Below are positions 33,779 through 42,608 of a DNA stretch of 64,000 nucleotides, piece after piece. Origin of the DNA: Anthropogastromicrobium aceti (GTDB taxonomy: Bacteria > Bacillota > Clostridia > Lachnospirales > Lachnospiraceae); assembly GCF_025567095.1 (NCBI RefSeq), contig NZ_JAOQJH010000008.1, one strand, 5' to 3'. Under the pieces are notes generated by a model. The model was not told where the DNA came from. It was given only the letters and a program-made list of their open reading frames with translations, and did no database searches. The stretch's first letter is position 1; the number at the start of each line of letters is the position of its first letter. A program made the translations under genes and the position numbers.

Positions 33779-35269
33779 ATGAAGAAGAGAAGTTTGATGG
33801 CAGCAGCAACAACAATGGGAATGTTACTCTCGTTAATTCCAGCGGGAACTGTAATGGCAGATGGAGAAGCGCCAACACCTGCAACACTAATTTTGTATGG
33901 TGAGGAGTCCACCAGAATGAGTGATTTTGCAGAGCATGAACTGCATGACAAAGTGCTAGAAGCAATTAATGTAGATTTGACAGTTCAGTATCTTCCATGG
34001 TCGGAATATGCAGGTGGAAAGACCGAATTAATGTTGTCTACAGGAGAGCATTTTGTAACTTATACGGATACGGCATTTTTATCTAAGTGTGTATCAAAAG
34101 GGTACTATGCAGACTTAACAGATGTCTATGAGGAGAATGCGCAAGATCTTTTGAAATATTGTGGCGGAGAAGAAGCATTTGATACTTGGAAGGTAAATGG
34201 GCAGTTGTATGCACTTCCATTTGGAAATAAACCGAATGCAGGCGAAAATTACTTGCTGATGGCAAGAGAAGATATCTTAAAAGATGTTGGAATGGATGAC
34301 TTAAAAACAATTGATGATGTAGAAAAATTCTGGCAATTGGCACATGAGAAGTATCCAGAAATGATTGGATTTTCAAGAGGCGGAATGAATCCAATGATTT
34401 TAAATGGTGCATTCGATTCGGATCGAAATATTTACAAATTAAACGGTTTTGTTGCGACAGATGGCAATCAACCAGATTCAGGAGAAGTATGGAGTTTCTA
34501 TGAATCCGATGAGTATAAGCAGGCTGTGGAGATTGCCAATAGATGGTACGAAATGGGAATGATTCCATCTTATGTGCTGTCAAACGGATCTCAATGTGAT
34601 GCACAGTTCTACAATGGCGATGCATTGTTTACGATTGGTGCAAGCTATCGTGTATTCGAGTATCAGGATATTGTAATGAAGGCAAATCCAAATGCTGTAT
34701 TTAAAAATTATTATCTAGGAGACAAGACAAAAAAGCCTTTGATGTCACGAGGCGCATATTCTACTGCATTTGCTGTAAGTGCTGATGTAGAAGGGGATGA
34801 ACTGATTGGCTATGTAAAACTGATCAATTTATTACAGTCTAGTCAGGAATGGGTTGACTTTATTCTCTATGGAGTAGAAGGCAAGGATTACACAGTCAAT
34901 GAAGATGGAAGCTTTAATATGATTAATACAGATGTATTGGTAGATACATGGCTTCCAGATAATATTAACTTTAAGCGTTATCAGAATTGGGTTACAGATG
35001 AGCAAAAAGAAACGTATGAGAACTGGAATGAGGGCTGTGTTGACCAAAAGGATATTGGTTTCTCATTTGATTTGACACCAGTTAGTACAGAATATGCTCA
35101 GCTTCAAGCAGTAGAACAGGAATATTTCAATCCGATGACTGCAGGAATTGTATCTTATGAGGACGGGTATGAGGAAGCTGTTAAGAAATTAAAAGAAGCA
35201 GGAATTGATGCATTTGTAGAGGAATACCAGAGACAGTTCCAGGAGTTTATTGATAGTAAAAATAAGTAA
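33779..35269 (+). CDS. Extracellular sugar-binding protein, LplA-like, without lipobox
   Basis: A 496-residue solute-binding protein with the family 1 architecture and a C-terminal region like LplA proteins. The signal peptide (about 1-27) ends G-T-V-M-A before D-G-E, a signal peptidase I site. There is no Cys until the mature domain, so it lacks the lipid anchor normal for Gram-positive binding proteins. AGGAGG lies before the ATG. It is the last gene of the importer operon. How it stays near the permease is unclear; it may be released or held by another protein. Confidence 0.85.
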   Translation: MKKRSLMAAATTMGMLLSLIPAGTVMADGEAPTPATLILYGEESTRMSDFAEHELHDKVLEAINVDLTVQYLPWSEYAGGKTELMLSTGEHFVTYTDTAFLSKCVSKGYYADLTDVYEENAQDLLKYCGGEEAFDTWKVNGQLYALPFGNKPNAGENYLLMAREDILKDVGMDDLKTIDDVEKFWQLAHEKYPEMIGFSRGGMNPMILNGAFDSDRNIYKLNGFVATDGNQPDSGEVWSFYESDEYKQAVEIANRWYEMGMIPSYVLSNGSQCDAQFYNGDALFTIGASYRVFEYQDIVMKANPNAVFKNYYLGDKTKKPLMSRGAYSTAFAVSADVEGDELIGYVKLINLLQSSQEWVDFILYGVEGKDYTVNEDGSFNMINTDVLVDTWLPDNINFKRYQNWVTDEQKETYENWNEGCVDQKDIGFSFDLTPVSTEYAQLQAVEQEYFNPMTAGIVSYEDGYEEAVKKLKEAGIDAFVEEYQRQFQEFIDSKNK

Positions 35270-35283
35270 AGTATTTATTACAA

Positions 35284-35320
35284 TGCAGCGGCTACTTTAG
35301 TAGCCGCTGTAAGTGATTTT
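35284..35320 (+). terminator. Terminator-like hairpin after the sugar-binding protein
   Basis: CAGCGGCTACT (35286-35296) and AGTAGCCGCTG (35299-35309) are perfect arms with a two-base gap; only a short T run (TTTT at 35317-35320) follows some bases later. Confidence 0.65.
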
Positions 35321-35375
35321 GCTGAAAATAGCTTACAGAGCGCGAATCGCGCGATCACCTCTCCCCAGAAAGCAG

Positions 35376-35404
35376 TTGACAATATTTATTAAAAATGTTA
35401 CAAT
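35376..35404 (+). promoter_or_regulatory. Strong sigma-A promoter of the SH3/transglycosylase gene
   Basis: TTGACA (35376-35381), 17 bases, TACAAT (35399-35404), near consensus. The leader would be about 150 bases. A second weaker match (TTGAAA 35440-35445, TGATAT 35463-35468) lies closer to the gene. The remainder of 35270-35558 holds no gene. Confidence 0.7.
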
Positions 35405-35558
35405 GCGTCTGTAACAAAGTTGTAATAAGTTTAATAAAATTGAAACAGTTATTACATAATTATGATATTTTTCATGTCTAGGGCGGTAAAAAATACTGCT
35501 TGCGAAAAGTAAATGTTTCACAGACATGAAAATAAAAATGGGAGAGGTCAAATATTCA

Positions 35559-37541
35559 ATGAAAGCTAGAGTAAAAATTCTTGTGAATGGAGCGGCAGCA
35601 ACGCTTTTAACTGGTGCAGTTGCAGCTGGACTTATTATTTCTTCAACAGGTGCACTCCAGACAAAGAATAATGATGTTCTCGCCGCGCGTGAGCTTGATG
35701 AGACACAGGAAGAGATGACAAGAGAGCAGGAGCCTCAAACAGAAGCAAATGCAGAATTAGTCAGCGCTGAACGTTATCAACTGGGAATGCTGTGGGAACA
35801 TGAGCTAACGGCGAAAAAGACAACAGAAAAGTCAACTGAGTCTGACGAAAAAAATACAGAAAATGAGAAACGTTCATCAAGTGCATCATCTGCACAGAGT
35901 CCATTGGCAAGCTATTTTTCAGATCAGGCACTTGTAAATCCAAATACAGTAGGCAATTACTTAAATGTGCGAGTACAGGCAGATGAGAGTGCAGAGGTGG
36001 TTAATACCATTAAGGCAGAAGAGCTTGTATCTGTTCTTGGCGAAGACGGTGATTGGACAAAGATTGGAGTAGACGATATGGAGGGCTGGGTAAAAACCGA
36101 GTACCTTCTGACAGGAGAAGAAGCTGCAGCGTATATGCAGGAGAACGGAACTCTTTATGCAAGAGTGACTGTTCCGAATATGAATATTCGTCTTCGTCCT
36201 ACAACATCTGCAGATATCCTGGATGTAGCATACGAATACGATGCTTATGAAGTCAGCTTGCTGGAGTCTGGCTGGGCATACTGTGTATATGACGGACCTA
36301 TGAAGGGGTACCTTTCAGCAGATTGTCTTGCTGTTTCATACTCACTTGGAGAGACATGGATCAATACTGATATTGCTTTAACAGAGGATAATGCAAAGCA
36401 GCTAGGTGTTGCAGTAAGTGAGAGCAGTGCAGAAAATATCCTGTTAGCATCTGCAAATAAAGTTAATACAAGTACTGATATCTCATCAGATACTACAAAA
36501 GAGGATGCAGGCAGCCAGGAAGTACTAAAAGTTCTGTCACCAGATCAGGTAATGGCAATGGCATCTCAGGCAGAAACGGTAAGTTCCCAGCAAGAGGAAT
36601 CTAAAGTACAGCAGGATACTGTGCCATCATCTAGTGCAGCAGCGATCGAAAACAGCACAGCAAACAGTGAGACAGCAGCATCGTCTGAGTCGGCACAGCA
36701 GCCATCTTCTGAGGCTGTACAGCCAACAGTACCAGAAACACAGCCATCTACTGAAGCTGTGACAGTAACAGGTATCGAAGCTTTCTATGTCGGTGGTACT
36801 AAGAGTGAAGGCGATGTAGTTTACAGCAATGAGGTATATGTTGTAGCAGCATACAGTGATGGAAATTATGCAACGATCACAGAAGGCTGGTCAAGCAGTG
36901 ATATCGGTATGATGCTTCACGCAGGTGAAAATGTAATTACATTGTCTTACGGTGGTTTTTCATCTAATATCGTTCTTACAGTGGCAGCAGCATCGCCAGC
37001 GGCACCGGAGACACAGCCAGCGGCACCGGAGACACAGCCAGCAGCGCCAGAGACACAGCCGGCAGCACCAGAGACACAGCCAGCGGCACCGGAAACGCAG
37101 CCAACAGTACCGGAGACACAGCCGTCACAGCCAACTGGAAGCATCCGTGTCACTAATGTTGCACTCAGCAGTGATTTGACGCAGTATACATTAAATCTTT
37201 GCAGTCAGTATGGTGTGGACAGTTCAGTAATATTCTCTGTTATGTATCATGAGAGCCAATTTAACGCAGGTGCTACAAGCGGAAAAGGTGCACAGGGACT
37301 GATGCAGATTATTCCAAGATACAGTGCATCTCGTATGGCGAAGCTTGGTGTTACTAATCTGTATGATCCAGCATCCAACATCTTAGTTGGAATTGATTTG
37401 CTAGCAGAGTATTACCATACATATGGCAGTTGGAATCAGGCACTGACAGCATACCGTACAGGAAACGCAGGAAGTGATTCTGCTTATGCAGCAACGATCC
37501 TTGGAAGTGTAGGAATGTTTCAGACTGTTTACTACGAATAA
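35559..37541 (+). CDS. Secreted SH3-domain protein with C-terminal lytic transglycosylase domain
   Basis: The 660-residue protein has a signal peptide or N-terminal anchor (about 1-35), a low-complexity charged region, two bacterial SH3 domains (about 130-190 and 200-260), a Ser/Thr/Pro-rich spacer, a Bacterial Ig-like segment with V-T-G-I-E-A-F-Y-V-G-G, six P-A-A-P-E-T-Q-type repeats, and a C-terminal SLT domain with catalytic Glu565 in Y-H-E-S-Q-F and the G-A-Q-G-L-M-Q-I motif. It should bind and cleave peptidoglycan outside the cell. The ATG at 35559 follows GGGAGAGGTC; an earlier ATG at 35526 is less likely. Confidence 0.87.
   Translation: MKARVKILVNGAAATLLTGAVAAGLIISSTGALQTKNNDVLAARELDETQEEMTREQEPQTEANAELVSAERYQLGMLWEHELTAKKTTEKSTESDEKNTENEKRSSSASSAQSPLASYFSDQALVNPNTVGNYLNVRVQADESAEVVNTIKAEELVSVLGEDGDWTKIGVDDMEGWVKTEYLLTGEEAAAYMQENGTLYARVTVPNMNIRLRPTTSADILDVAYEYDAYEVSLLESGWAYCVYDGPMKGYLSADCLAVSYSLGETWINTDIALTEDNAKQLGVAVSESSAENILLASANKVNTSTDISSDTTKEDAGSQEVLKVLSPDQVMAMASQAETVSSQQEESKVQQDTVPSSSAAAIENSTANSETAASSESAQQPSSEAVQPTVPETQPSTEAVTVTGIEAFYVGGTKSEGDVVYSNEVYVVAAYSDGNYATITEGWSSSDIGMMLHAGENVITLSYGGFSSNIVLTVAAASPAAPETQPAAPETQPAAPETQPAAPETQPAAPETQPTVPETQPSQPTGSIRVTNVALSSDLTQYTLNLCSQYGVDSSVIFSVMYHESQFNAGATSGKGAQGLMQIIPRYSASRMAKLGVTNLYDPASNILVGIDLLAEYYHTYGSWNQALTAYRTGNAGSDSAYAATILGSVGMFQTVYYE
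36996..37121 (+). repeat. Six 21-bp coding repeats (Pro-Ala-Ala-Pro-Glu-Thr-Gln)
   Basis: Six 21-base units of the type CCAGCGGCACCGGAGACACAG lie in tandem in the linker of the transglycosylase. The last unit is more diverged (P-T-V-P-E-T-Q) and a truncated one follows. Copy number could vary without frameshift. Confidence 0.9.
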
Positions 37542-37552
37542 TTATGAATAAT

Positions 37553-37592
37553 AAAAAAGAGGTCATGTCGTTTTGGACATGACCTCTTTGCA
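37553..37592. terminator. Bidirectional terminator between the transglycosylase and arcC-like gene
   Basis: Perfect 14-base arms (37556-37569 and 37576-37589) with A and T runs at the ends, usable by both converging genes. Confidence 0.85.
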
Positions 37593-37614
37593 GTTTGTGA
37601 TGGTGTAAATCAAA

Positions 37615-38547
37615 TCACTTGGTAATCAATGTACCGGTCTTTCCTGCAAGTGCTTCCTTTACCTTATCGAGGGATGTGATGATTGCCTTGCGGTTTTCAC
37701 CTGCAGCTACAAAGCTTACAGCTGAAGCAAGCTTAGGCAGCTTTGTTTCCTTTGCCATAGTCTGGCTGTCGATAAGCTCCATTGCCTCTGCAACAGATAA
37801 ATGATCTGGAGAGAACTCCTGCGGTGTATCTGCATGAATGACAAAGCGCTCAGTAGCAGATAAGAATAAAAGAACATCTGCGTCTAATTCGTGTGCCATC
37901 TTAGCAGCTGTGGCATCCTTCTCAATAACAGCACTGGCACCCTTTAAAACAGGACCTTGCTCTAATACAGCAATACCGCCGCCGCCGGCTGCGATTACGA
38001 CCTGTCCGGCATCAGCAAGTGCACGAATAGCATCAATCTCATAGATTTCAATCGGGGCAGGAGATGCAACGATACGGCGGAAGCCGCCTTCCTCTTCACG
38101 AACAAAATTACCCTTGTCACGTTCTGCCTGTGCCTGCTCAGCTGTCATGATACGGCCGATAGATTTCAGCGGATGACTAAATGCATGATCAAATGGGTCA
38201 ACCTTAACCTGTGTAATAATGGTGGATACTGTGTTAAAGATACCTCTGCGAAGCAGCTCAGTACGGATCTCATTCTGAAGGTCGTATCCAATGTAGCCCT
38301 GGCTCATAGCACTGCAGACTGCCATAGGTGCAACTGTAAAATCCTGATGTGCATTGCCAAATTCGGTCATAGCCATGTGAATCATACCAACCTGAGGACC
38401 ATTGCTGTGTGTGATAACAATCTGATATTTTAATTCTGCAAGGTCAGCAATAGCTTTTGCTGCTTCTTTAACAGCAGTCTTTTGCTCTGGAAGCGTCTTT
38501 CCAAATGCATTGCGGCCAAGCGCAACGACGATTCTTTTTTTTGGCAT
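37615..38547 (-). CDS. Carbamate kinase-like protein, clostridial variant
   Basis: A 310-residue amino-acid-kinase-fold protein with N-G-P-Q-V-G, Q-V-x-V-D-P, G-G-G-G-I and V-I-E-K-D motifs of carbamate kinase, which makes ATP from carbamoyl phosphate. The N-terminal phosphate loop reads A-L-G-R-N-A-F-G instead of the usual A-L-G-G-N-A, and T-H-S-N-G replaces S-H-G-N-G. No arginine deiminase, ornithine or other carbamoyltransferase gene is adjacent, so the carbamoyl phosphate source is unknown. GGGAGGTTT precedes the ATG. Confidence 0.85.
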   Translation of the reverse strand: MPKKRIVVALGRNAFGKTLPEQKTAVKEAAKAIADLAELKYQIVITHSNGPQVGMIHMAMTEFGNAHQDFTVAPMAVCSAMSQGYIGYDLQNEIRTELLRRGIFNTVSTIITQVKVDPFDHAFSHPLKSIGRIMTAEQAQAERDKGNFVREEEGGFRRIVASPAPIEIYEIDAIRALADAGQVVIAAGGGGIAVLEQGPVLKGASAVIEKDATAAKMAHELDADVLLFLSATERFVIHADTPQEFSPDHLSVAEAMELIDSQTMAKETKLPKLASAVSFVAAGENRKAIITSLDKVKEALAGKTGTLITK

Positions 38548-38679
38548 AATGAAAACCTCCCTGTTATTTAGCCACGTGAATTGTAACTATTATTTTCCTT
38601 ATAATCATACCATTGCAGAGAAAACAAATCAACGAAAAATCCAAAATACACGTAAAAAGTTTTTAAATTGATACAGTTC

Positions 38680-38708
38680 TTGTATTTGCGAAAAAATTAT
38701 GATATGCT
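38680..38708 (+). promoter_or_regulatory. Sigma-A promoter of the queA operon
   Basis: TTGTAT (38680-38685), 17 bases, TATGCT (38703-38708), about 45 bases before the queA start. Confidence 0.55.
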
Positions 38709-38752
38709 ACATGAGTATTAGAGGGCTTTTTTATATTTGGAGGCAATTAATA

Positions 38753-39847
38753 ATGGAAACTATGGAAACAAAAGTAAATACAACAAATGAGACAGAGTCT
38801 GCAGCACATCAAACAGGTATGATGGATATAAATGATTTTGATTATGATCTGCCAGAGGAGCTGATTGCACAGGATCCGATTGAGGACCGCAGCAGTTCAA
38901 GATTGCTTTTACTGGATAAAAAGACAGGCAAGACTCAGGATAAGATTTTCAGAGATATTATCGATGAATTAAATCCAGGTGACTGTCTTGTTATAAATAA
39001 TACAAAGGTTATTCCAGCGCGTCTGTTGGGTGTTAAGGAAGATACTGGTGCTCACATTGAGGTGCTTTTGCTAAAGAGAGAGCAGGATGATGTCTGGGAG
39101 GTACTTGTAAAGCCAGGAAAGAAGGCAAAGCCGGGAACAATCATTACATTTGGTGATGGACGTTTAAAGGCAGAGGTGCTTGAAGTTGTAGAGGATGGAA
39201 ACAGAAAGATTCGTTTTTCTTATCAGGGAATTTTTGAAGAGATTCTTGATGAGCTTGGACAGATGCCGCTGCCGCCTTATATCACACACCAGCTTAAGGA
39301 TAAGAATCGTTATCAGACTGTTTATGCAAAGTATGAAGGCTCAGCAGCAGCACCTACAGCAGGACTTCATTTCACAAAGGATCTGTTGAAGAAGATTGAG
39401 GAAAAGGGTGTTGTTATCGCAAGCGTAACTCTTCATGTTGGTCTTGGCACATTCAGACCTGTAAAGGTTGAAAATGTTCTTGAGCATCATATGCACTCAG
39501 AGTTTTATCGTATCGAGCCAGAGGAAGCAGAGAAAATCAATGCAGCAAAGAAGGCTGGAAAACGTGTCATTGCAGTAGGAACGACAAGCTGCCGTACGTT
39601 AGAGTCAGCATCTACAGAGGATGGTATTTTGAAGGCGCAGAGTGGATGGACGGATATTTTCATTTATCCAGGTTATCATTTTAAAATGGTAGATGCCTTA
39701 ATTACAAACTTCCATCTGCCAAAGTCTACACTTGTAATGCTTGTTTCTGCACTTGCTGGAAGAGAGCATATTTTAGCAGCCTACAAGGAAGCTGTTGAAA
39801 AGAAATATCGTTTCTTCTCATTTGGCGATGCGATGTTTATTCACTAA
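38753..39847 (+). CDS. queA: S-adenosylmethionine:tRNA ribosyltransferase-isomerase
   Basis: The 364-residue enzyme transfers and rearranges ribose from S-adenosylmethionine to form epoxyqueuosine in tRNA. It has the D-F-D-Y-D-L-P-E-E-L-I-A-Q start, T-A-G-L-H-F and a late F-G-D-A-M-F-I. About 23 residues precede the usual start; the ATG at 38753 follows TGGAGG, but an internal ATG before D-I-N-D-F also exists. It leads queA-rluF-ligA-metA, with gaps of 16, 25 and 41 bases. Confidence 0.95.
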   Translation: METMETKVNTTNETESAAHQTGMMDINDFDYDLPEELIAQDPIEDRSSSRLLLLDKKTGKTQDKIFRDIIDELNPGDCLVINNTKVIPARLLGVKEDTGAHIEVLLLKREQDDVWEVLVKPGKKAKPGTIITFGDGRLKAEVLEVVEDGNRKIRFSYQGIFEEILDELGQMPLPPYITHQLKDKNRYQTVYAKYEGSAAAPTAGLHFTKDLLKKIEEKGVVIASVTLHVGLGTFRPVKVENVLEHHMHSEFYRIEPEEAEKINAAKKAGKRVIAVGTTSCRTLESASTEDGILKAQSGWTDIFIYPGYHFKMVDALITNFHLPKSTLVMLVSALAGREHILAAYKEAVEKKYRFFSFGDAMFIH

Positions 39848-39863
39848 GAAAGGATATTTATAT

Positions 39864-40574
39864 ATGGAAGAAACAGTTCGTTTAAACAAATTTTTGAGTG
39901 AAAAAGGAATTTGTTCCCGCCGTGAGGCAGACCGTCTTGTTGATGAGGGAAAGGTCATGGTCAATGGCGTGTGTGCTGTTATGGGACAGAAGGTAAGCAG
40001 TGCAGATGAGATCGTTGTGGACGGAAAAAAGGTCAGCACAAAGCAGGTTAAGCCAGTATTGATTGCAGTCAATAAGCCGGCAGGAATCGTGTGTACGACA
40101 GCTCGTTTTGAGGGTGAGAAAAATATTGTGGATATGGTAAAATATCCTACTAGAATTTATCCGATTGGCCGTCTCGATAAGGAATCTGAGGGTCTGATTT
40201 TAATGACTAATCTTGGAGATCTGGCAAATGAAATTTCAAAGGCAAGCAATTCTCATGAAAAGGAATATGTTGTCACAGTTAATAATCAGGTAACAGAGAG
40301 CTTCTTAGATAAAATGAGAAGAGGTATGCATCTTGAGGAGCTTAATGCAGATACTATGCCATGCGTCTGCACAAAGACAGGAAATAGAGAATTTCATATT
40401 ATTTTAAAGCAGGGCTTAAACCGTCAGATTCGTCGTATGTGCGCAGCATGTGGCTATCGTGTAGAGACATTAAAGCGTATTCGTATCATGAACATTCATC
40501 TTGGAAATATTCCGCAGGGAAACTTCCGTAATGTGACTGACGCAGAGTTTGATAAGCTTATTAAAACACTGTAA
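39864..40574 (+). CDS. Pseudouridine synthase, RluF/RsuA family
   Basis: A 236-residue protein with an N-terminal S4 domain (R-L-N-K-F-L-S-E-K-G-I-C-S-R-R-E-A-D) and the RsuA/RluB/E/F catalytic motif G-R-L-D-K-E-S-E-G-L. The basic K-Q-G-L-N-R-Q-I-R-R-M motif and overall form are closest to RluF, which modifies 23S rRNA around position 2604. The ATG at 39864 follows AAAGGATAT, 16 bases after queA. Confidence 0.88.
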   Translation: MEETVRLNKFLSEKGICSRREADRLVDEGKVMVNGVCAVMGQKVSSADEIVVDGKKVSTKQVKPVLIAVNKPAGIVCTTARFEGEKNIVDMVKYPTRIYPIGRLDKESEGLILMTNLGDLANEISKASNSHEKEYVVTVNNQVTESFLDKMRRGMHLEELNADTMPCVCTKTGNREFHIILKQGLNRQIRRMCAACGYRVETLKRIRIMNIHLGNIPQGNFRNVTDAEFDKLIKTL

Positions 40575-40599
40575 TTATTTGTAAAAAGGCAGGTTTATT

Positions 40600-42567
40600 A
40601 TGTCCGATTTGGAGCGTATGAAGGAGCTGGTAGAGCAGCTTGATGCGGCGGCGAGAGCATATTATCAGGAAAGCAAAGAGCTGATGAGCAATAAGGAATA
40701 TGATGAGCTTTATGATGAGCTTGCCGCACTTGAAAAAAAGACTGGAACAGTGCTTGCAAAAAGCCCGACTGCACATGCTGGATATGAGGTATTAAGTGCA
40801 CTTCCAAAAGAAAATCATCCATCACCAATGCTGTCTCTTGATAAGACGAAGGAAGTGTCGCAGCTTCAGGAATTTTTAAAAGATCAGACAGGCATACTTT
40901 CCTGGAAGCTTGATGGTCTTACTATTGTATTAACATATGAGAATGGTACATTGACAAAGGCTGTGACGCGTGGAAATGGAATCACAGGAGAGGTTGTCAC
41001 ACAAAATGCCAGACAGTTTGAAAATCTTCCAGCTAAGATTCCATTTAAGGGACGTCTGGTGCTGCGTGGTGAGGCAGTTATTTCCTATAAGGATTTTGAG
41101 CGAATCAACGAGGAAAATCCTGATGCGGATGCAAAGTATAAAAATCCGAGAAACTTGTGTGCAGGTTCTGTGCGCCAGTTAAATAGTCAGGTAACAGCAG
41201 GCCGTCATGTTCAGTTTATCGCATTTGCGCTCGTCTCGGCAGAGGATATGACCTTTAATAATTCAAGACGCTGCCAGTTTGAATGGCTTGCTGCGCAGGG
41301 GTTTGATGTTGTGACATACCGCATGGTAACTTCGACAGATCTTCCTGATTCTGTGAAGTGGTTTGCAAATCATATTGAATCGAATGAACTGCCATCAGAT
41401 GGACTAGTTCTTTTGATGGATGATATCGCCTATGGTGAAAGTCTTGGAAACACAGCTAAATTTCCACGAAATGCCATGGCATTTAAGTGGAAGGACGAGA
41501 CGGCAGAGACTACCCTTAGAGAGATTCACTGGAGTCCATCACGCACGGGACTTATAAATCCTGTTGCCGTGTTTGACCCTGTTGAGTTAGAGGGAACAAC
41601 AATAACGCGTGCGAGCGTCCATAATGTTTCGATTGTGGAAAGCTTAAAACTTGGAATTGGTGATACAATCACTGTTTACAAGGCAAATATGATCATTCCT
41701 CAGATTGCAGAGAATCTGACACAAAGCAGTAACTTAAAAATTCCGTCTGTCTGTCCAGTCTGCGGCGGACCAACAAAGCTTGTTACTAATGACGAGGTAA
41801 CATGTCTGTACTGTGAAAATCCTGCATGTACGGCAAAGCAGACAAAAGCCTTTGAACTTTTTGTGAGCAGAAATGCCATGAATATGGAAGGTTTGTCAGA
41901 AGCGACCATTGAAAAGTTTATCGACTCTGGCTTTATTCACAGCTTTGCTGATATTTTCCATTTAAAGGAACATGCAGATGAAATTTGCAAGATGGATGGC
42001 TTTGGTGAAAAGTCATGTTCCAATTTGATTGCCTCAATTGATAAGGCAAGAAAGGTTAAGCTTCCAGCATTAATCTATGCACTTGGTATTCCAGGAATTG
42101 GTGTGGCAAATGCAAAGGTGCTTGCGCGTGCTTTCCACCAAGATCTTGATAAGCTTAGGGCAGCCACAGCAGAAGAACTCACTGTGGTTGATGGTATTGG
42201 CGATGTTATGGCACAGGCTGTCTGCGATTATTTTAACGATTCAGAAAAAATGGAACAGTTAGATTCGCTCCTTAAGGAACTGGAACTTGTTTTGGAAGAA
42301 AATAATGAAAAACAGTATCTTGAAAACCTTACATTTGTGATTACTGGATCTGTCCATCATTTTGCAAACAGAAATGAGCTGAAAAACTATATTGAAAAGC
42401 ATGGCGGCAAGGCGGCAGGGAGTGTATCAGCTAAGACAAGTTATCTTATTAATAACGACAAAGAATCAACTTCTTCCAAAAACAAAAAGGCAAAGGAGCT
42501 TGGTGTTTCTATCCTTTCAGAAGAGGATTTTCTTGATCTGTGCAAAAAAATGGAAGCTGGCGAGTAA
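40600..42567 (+). CDS. ligA: NAD-dependent DNA ligase
   Basis: The 655-residue ligase has the adenylation domain with catalytic Lys in W-K-L-D-G, T-R-G-N-G and R-G-E-A-V, an OB fold, a four-Cys zinc finger (C-P-V-C-G-G and C-L-Y-C-E-N-P-A-C), helix-hairpin-helix repeats (I-P-G-I-G, V-D-G-I-G) and a C-terminal BRCT domain. It seals nicks in replication and repair. The sequence is a complete LigA. It is third in the queA run. Confidence 0.95.
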   Translation: MSDLERMKELVEQLDAAARAYYQESKELMSNKEYDELYDELAALEKKTGTVLAKSPTAHAGYEVLSALPKENHPSPMLSLDKTKEVSQLQEFLKDQTGILSWKLDGLTIVLTYENGTLTKAVTRGNGITGEVVTQNARQFENLPAKIPFKGRLVLRGEAVISYKDFERINEENPDADAKYKNPRNLCAGSVRQLNSQVTAGRHVQFIAFALVSAEDMTFNNSRRCQFEWLAAQGFDVVTYRMVTSTDLPDSVKWFANHIESNELPSDGLVLLMDDIAYGESLGNTAKFPRNAMAFKWKDETAETTLREIHWSPSRTGLINPVAVFDPVELEGTTITRASVHNVSIVESLKLGIGDTITVYKANMIIPQIAENLTQSSNLKIPSVCPVCGGPTKLVTNDEVTCLYCENPACTAKQTKAFELFVSRNAMNMEGLSEATIEKFIDSGFIHSFADIFHLKEHADEICKMDGFGEKSCSNLIASIDKARKVKLPALIYALGIPGIGVANAKVLARAFHQDLDKLRAATAEELTVVDGIGDVMAQAVCDYFNDSEKMEQLDSLLKELELVLEENNEKQYLENLTFVITGSVHHFANRNELKNYIEKHGGKAAGSVSAKTSYLINNDKESTSSKNKKAKELGVSILSEEDFLDLCKKMEAGE

Positions 42568-42608
42568 CGTAAAAAATGTATTCAATAAATATGAAAAGAG
42601 AATAACTT

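Noticed and set aside
36996..37121. CRISPR-like array
   Set aside because: The 21-bp units are contiguous with no spacers and encode a protein linker; the hexamer tract is likewise not CRISPR. No cas gene is present.
36947..37153. Minus-strand Gly-Cys-Val-Ser repeat protein
   Set aside because: It is the complement of the P-A-A-P-E-T-Q repeats inside a real gene.
42568..42608. SAM riboswitch before metA
   Set aside because: The gap is only 41 bases and shows no S-box features.
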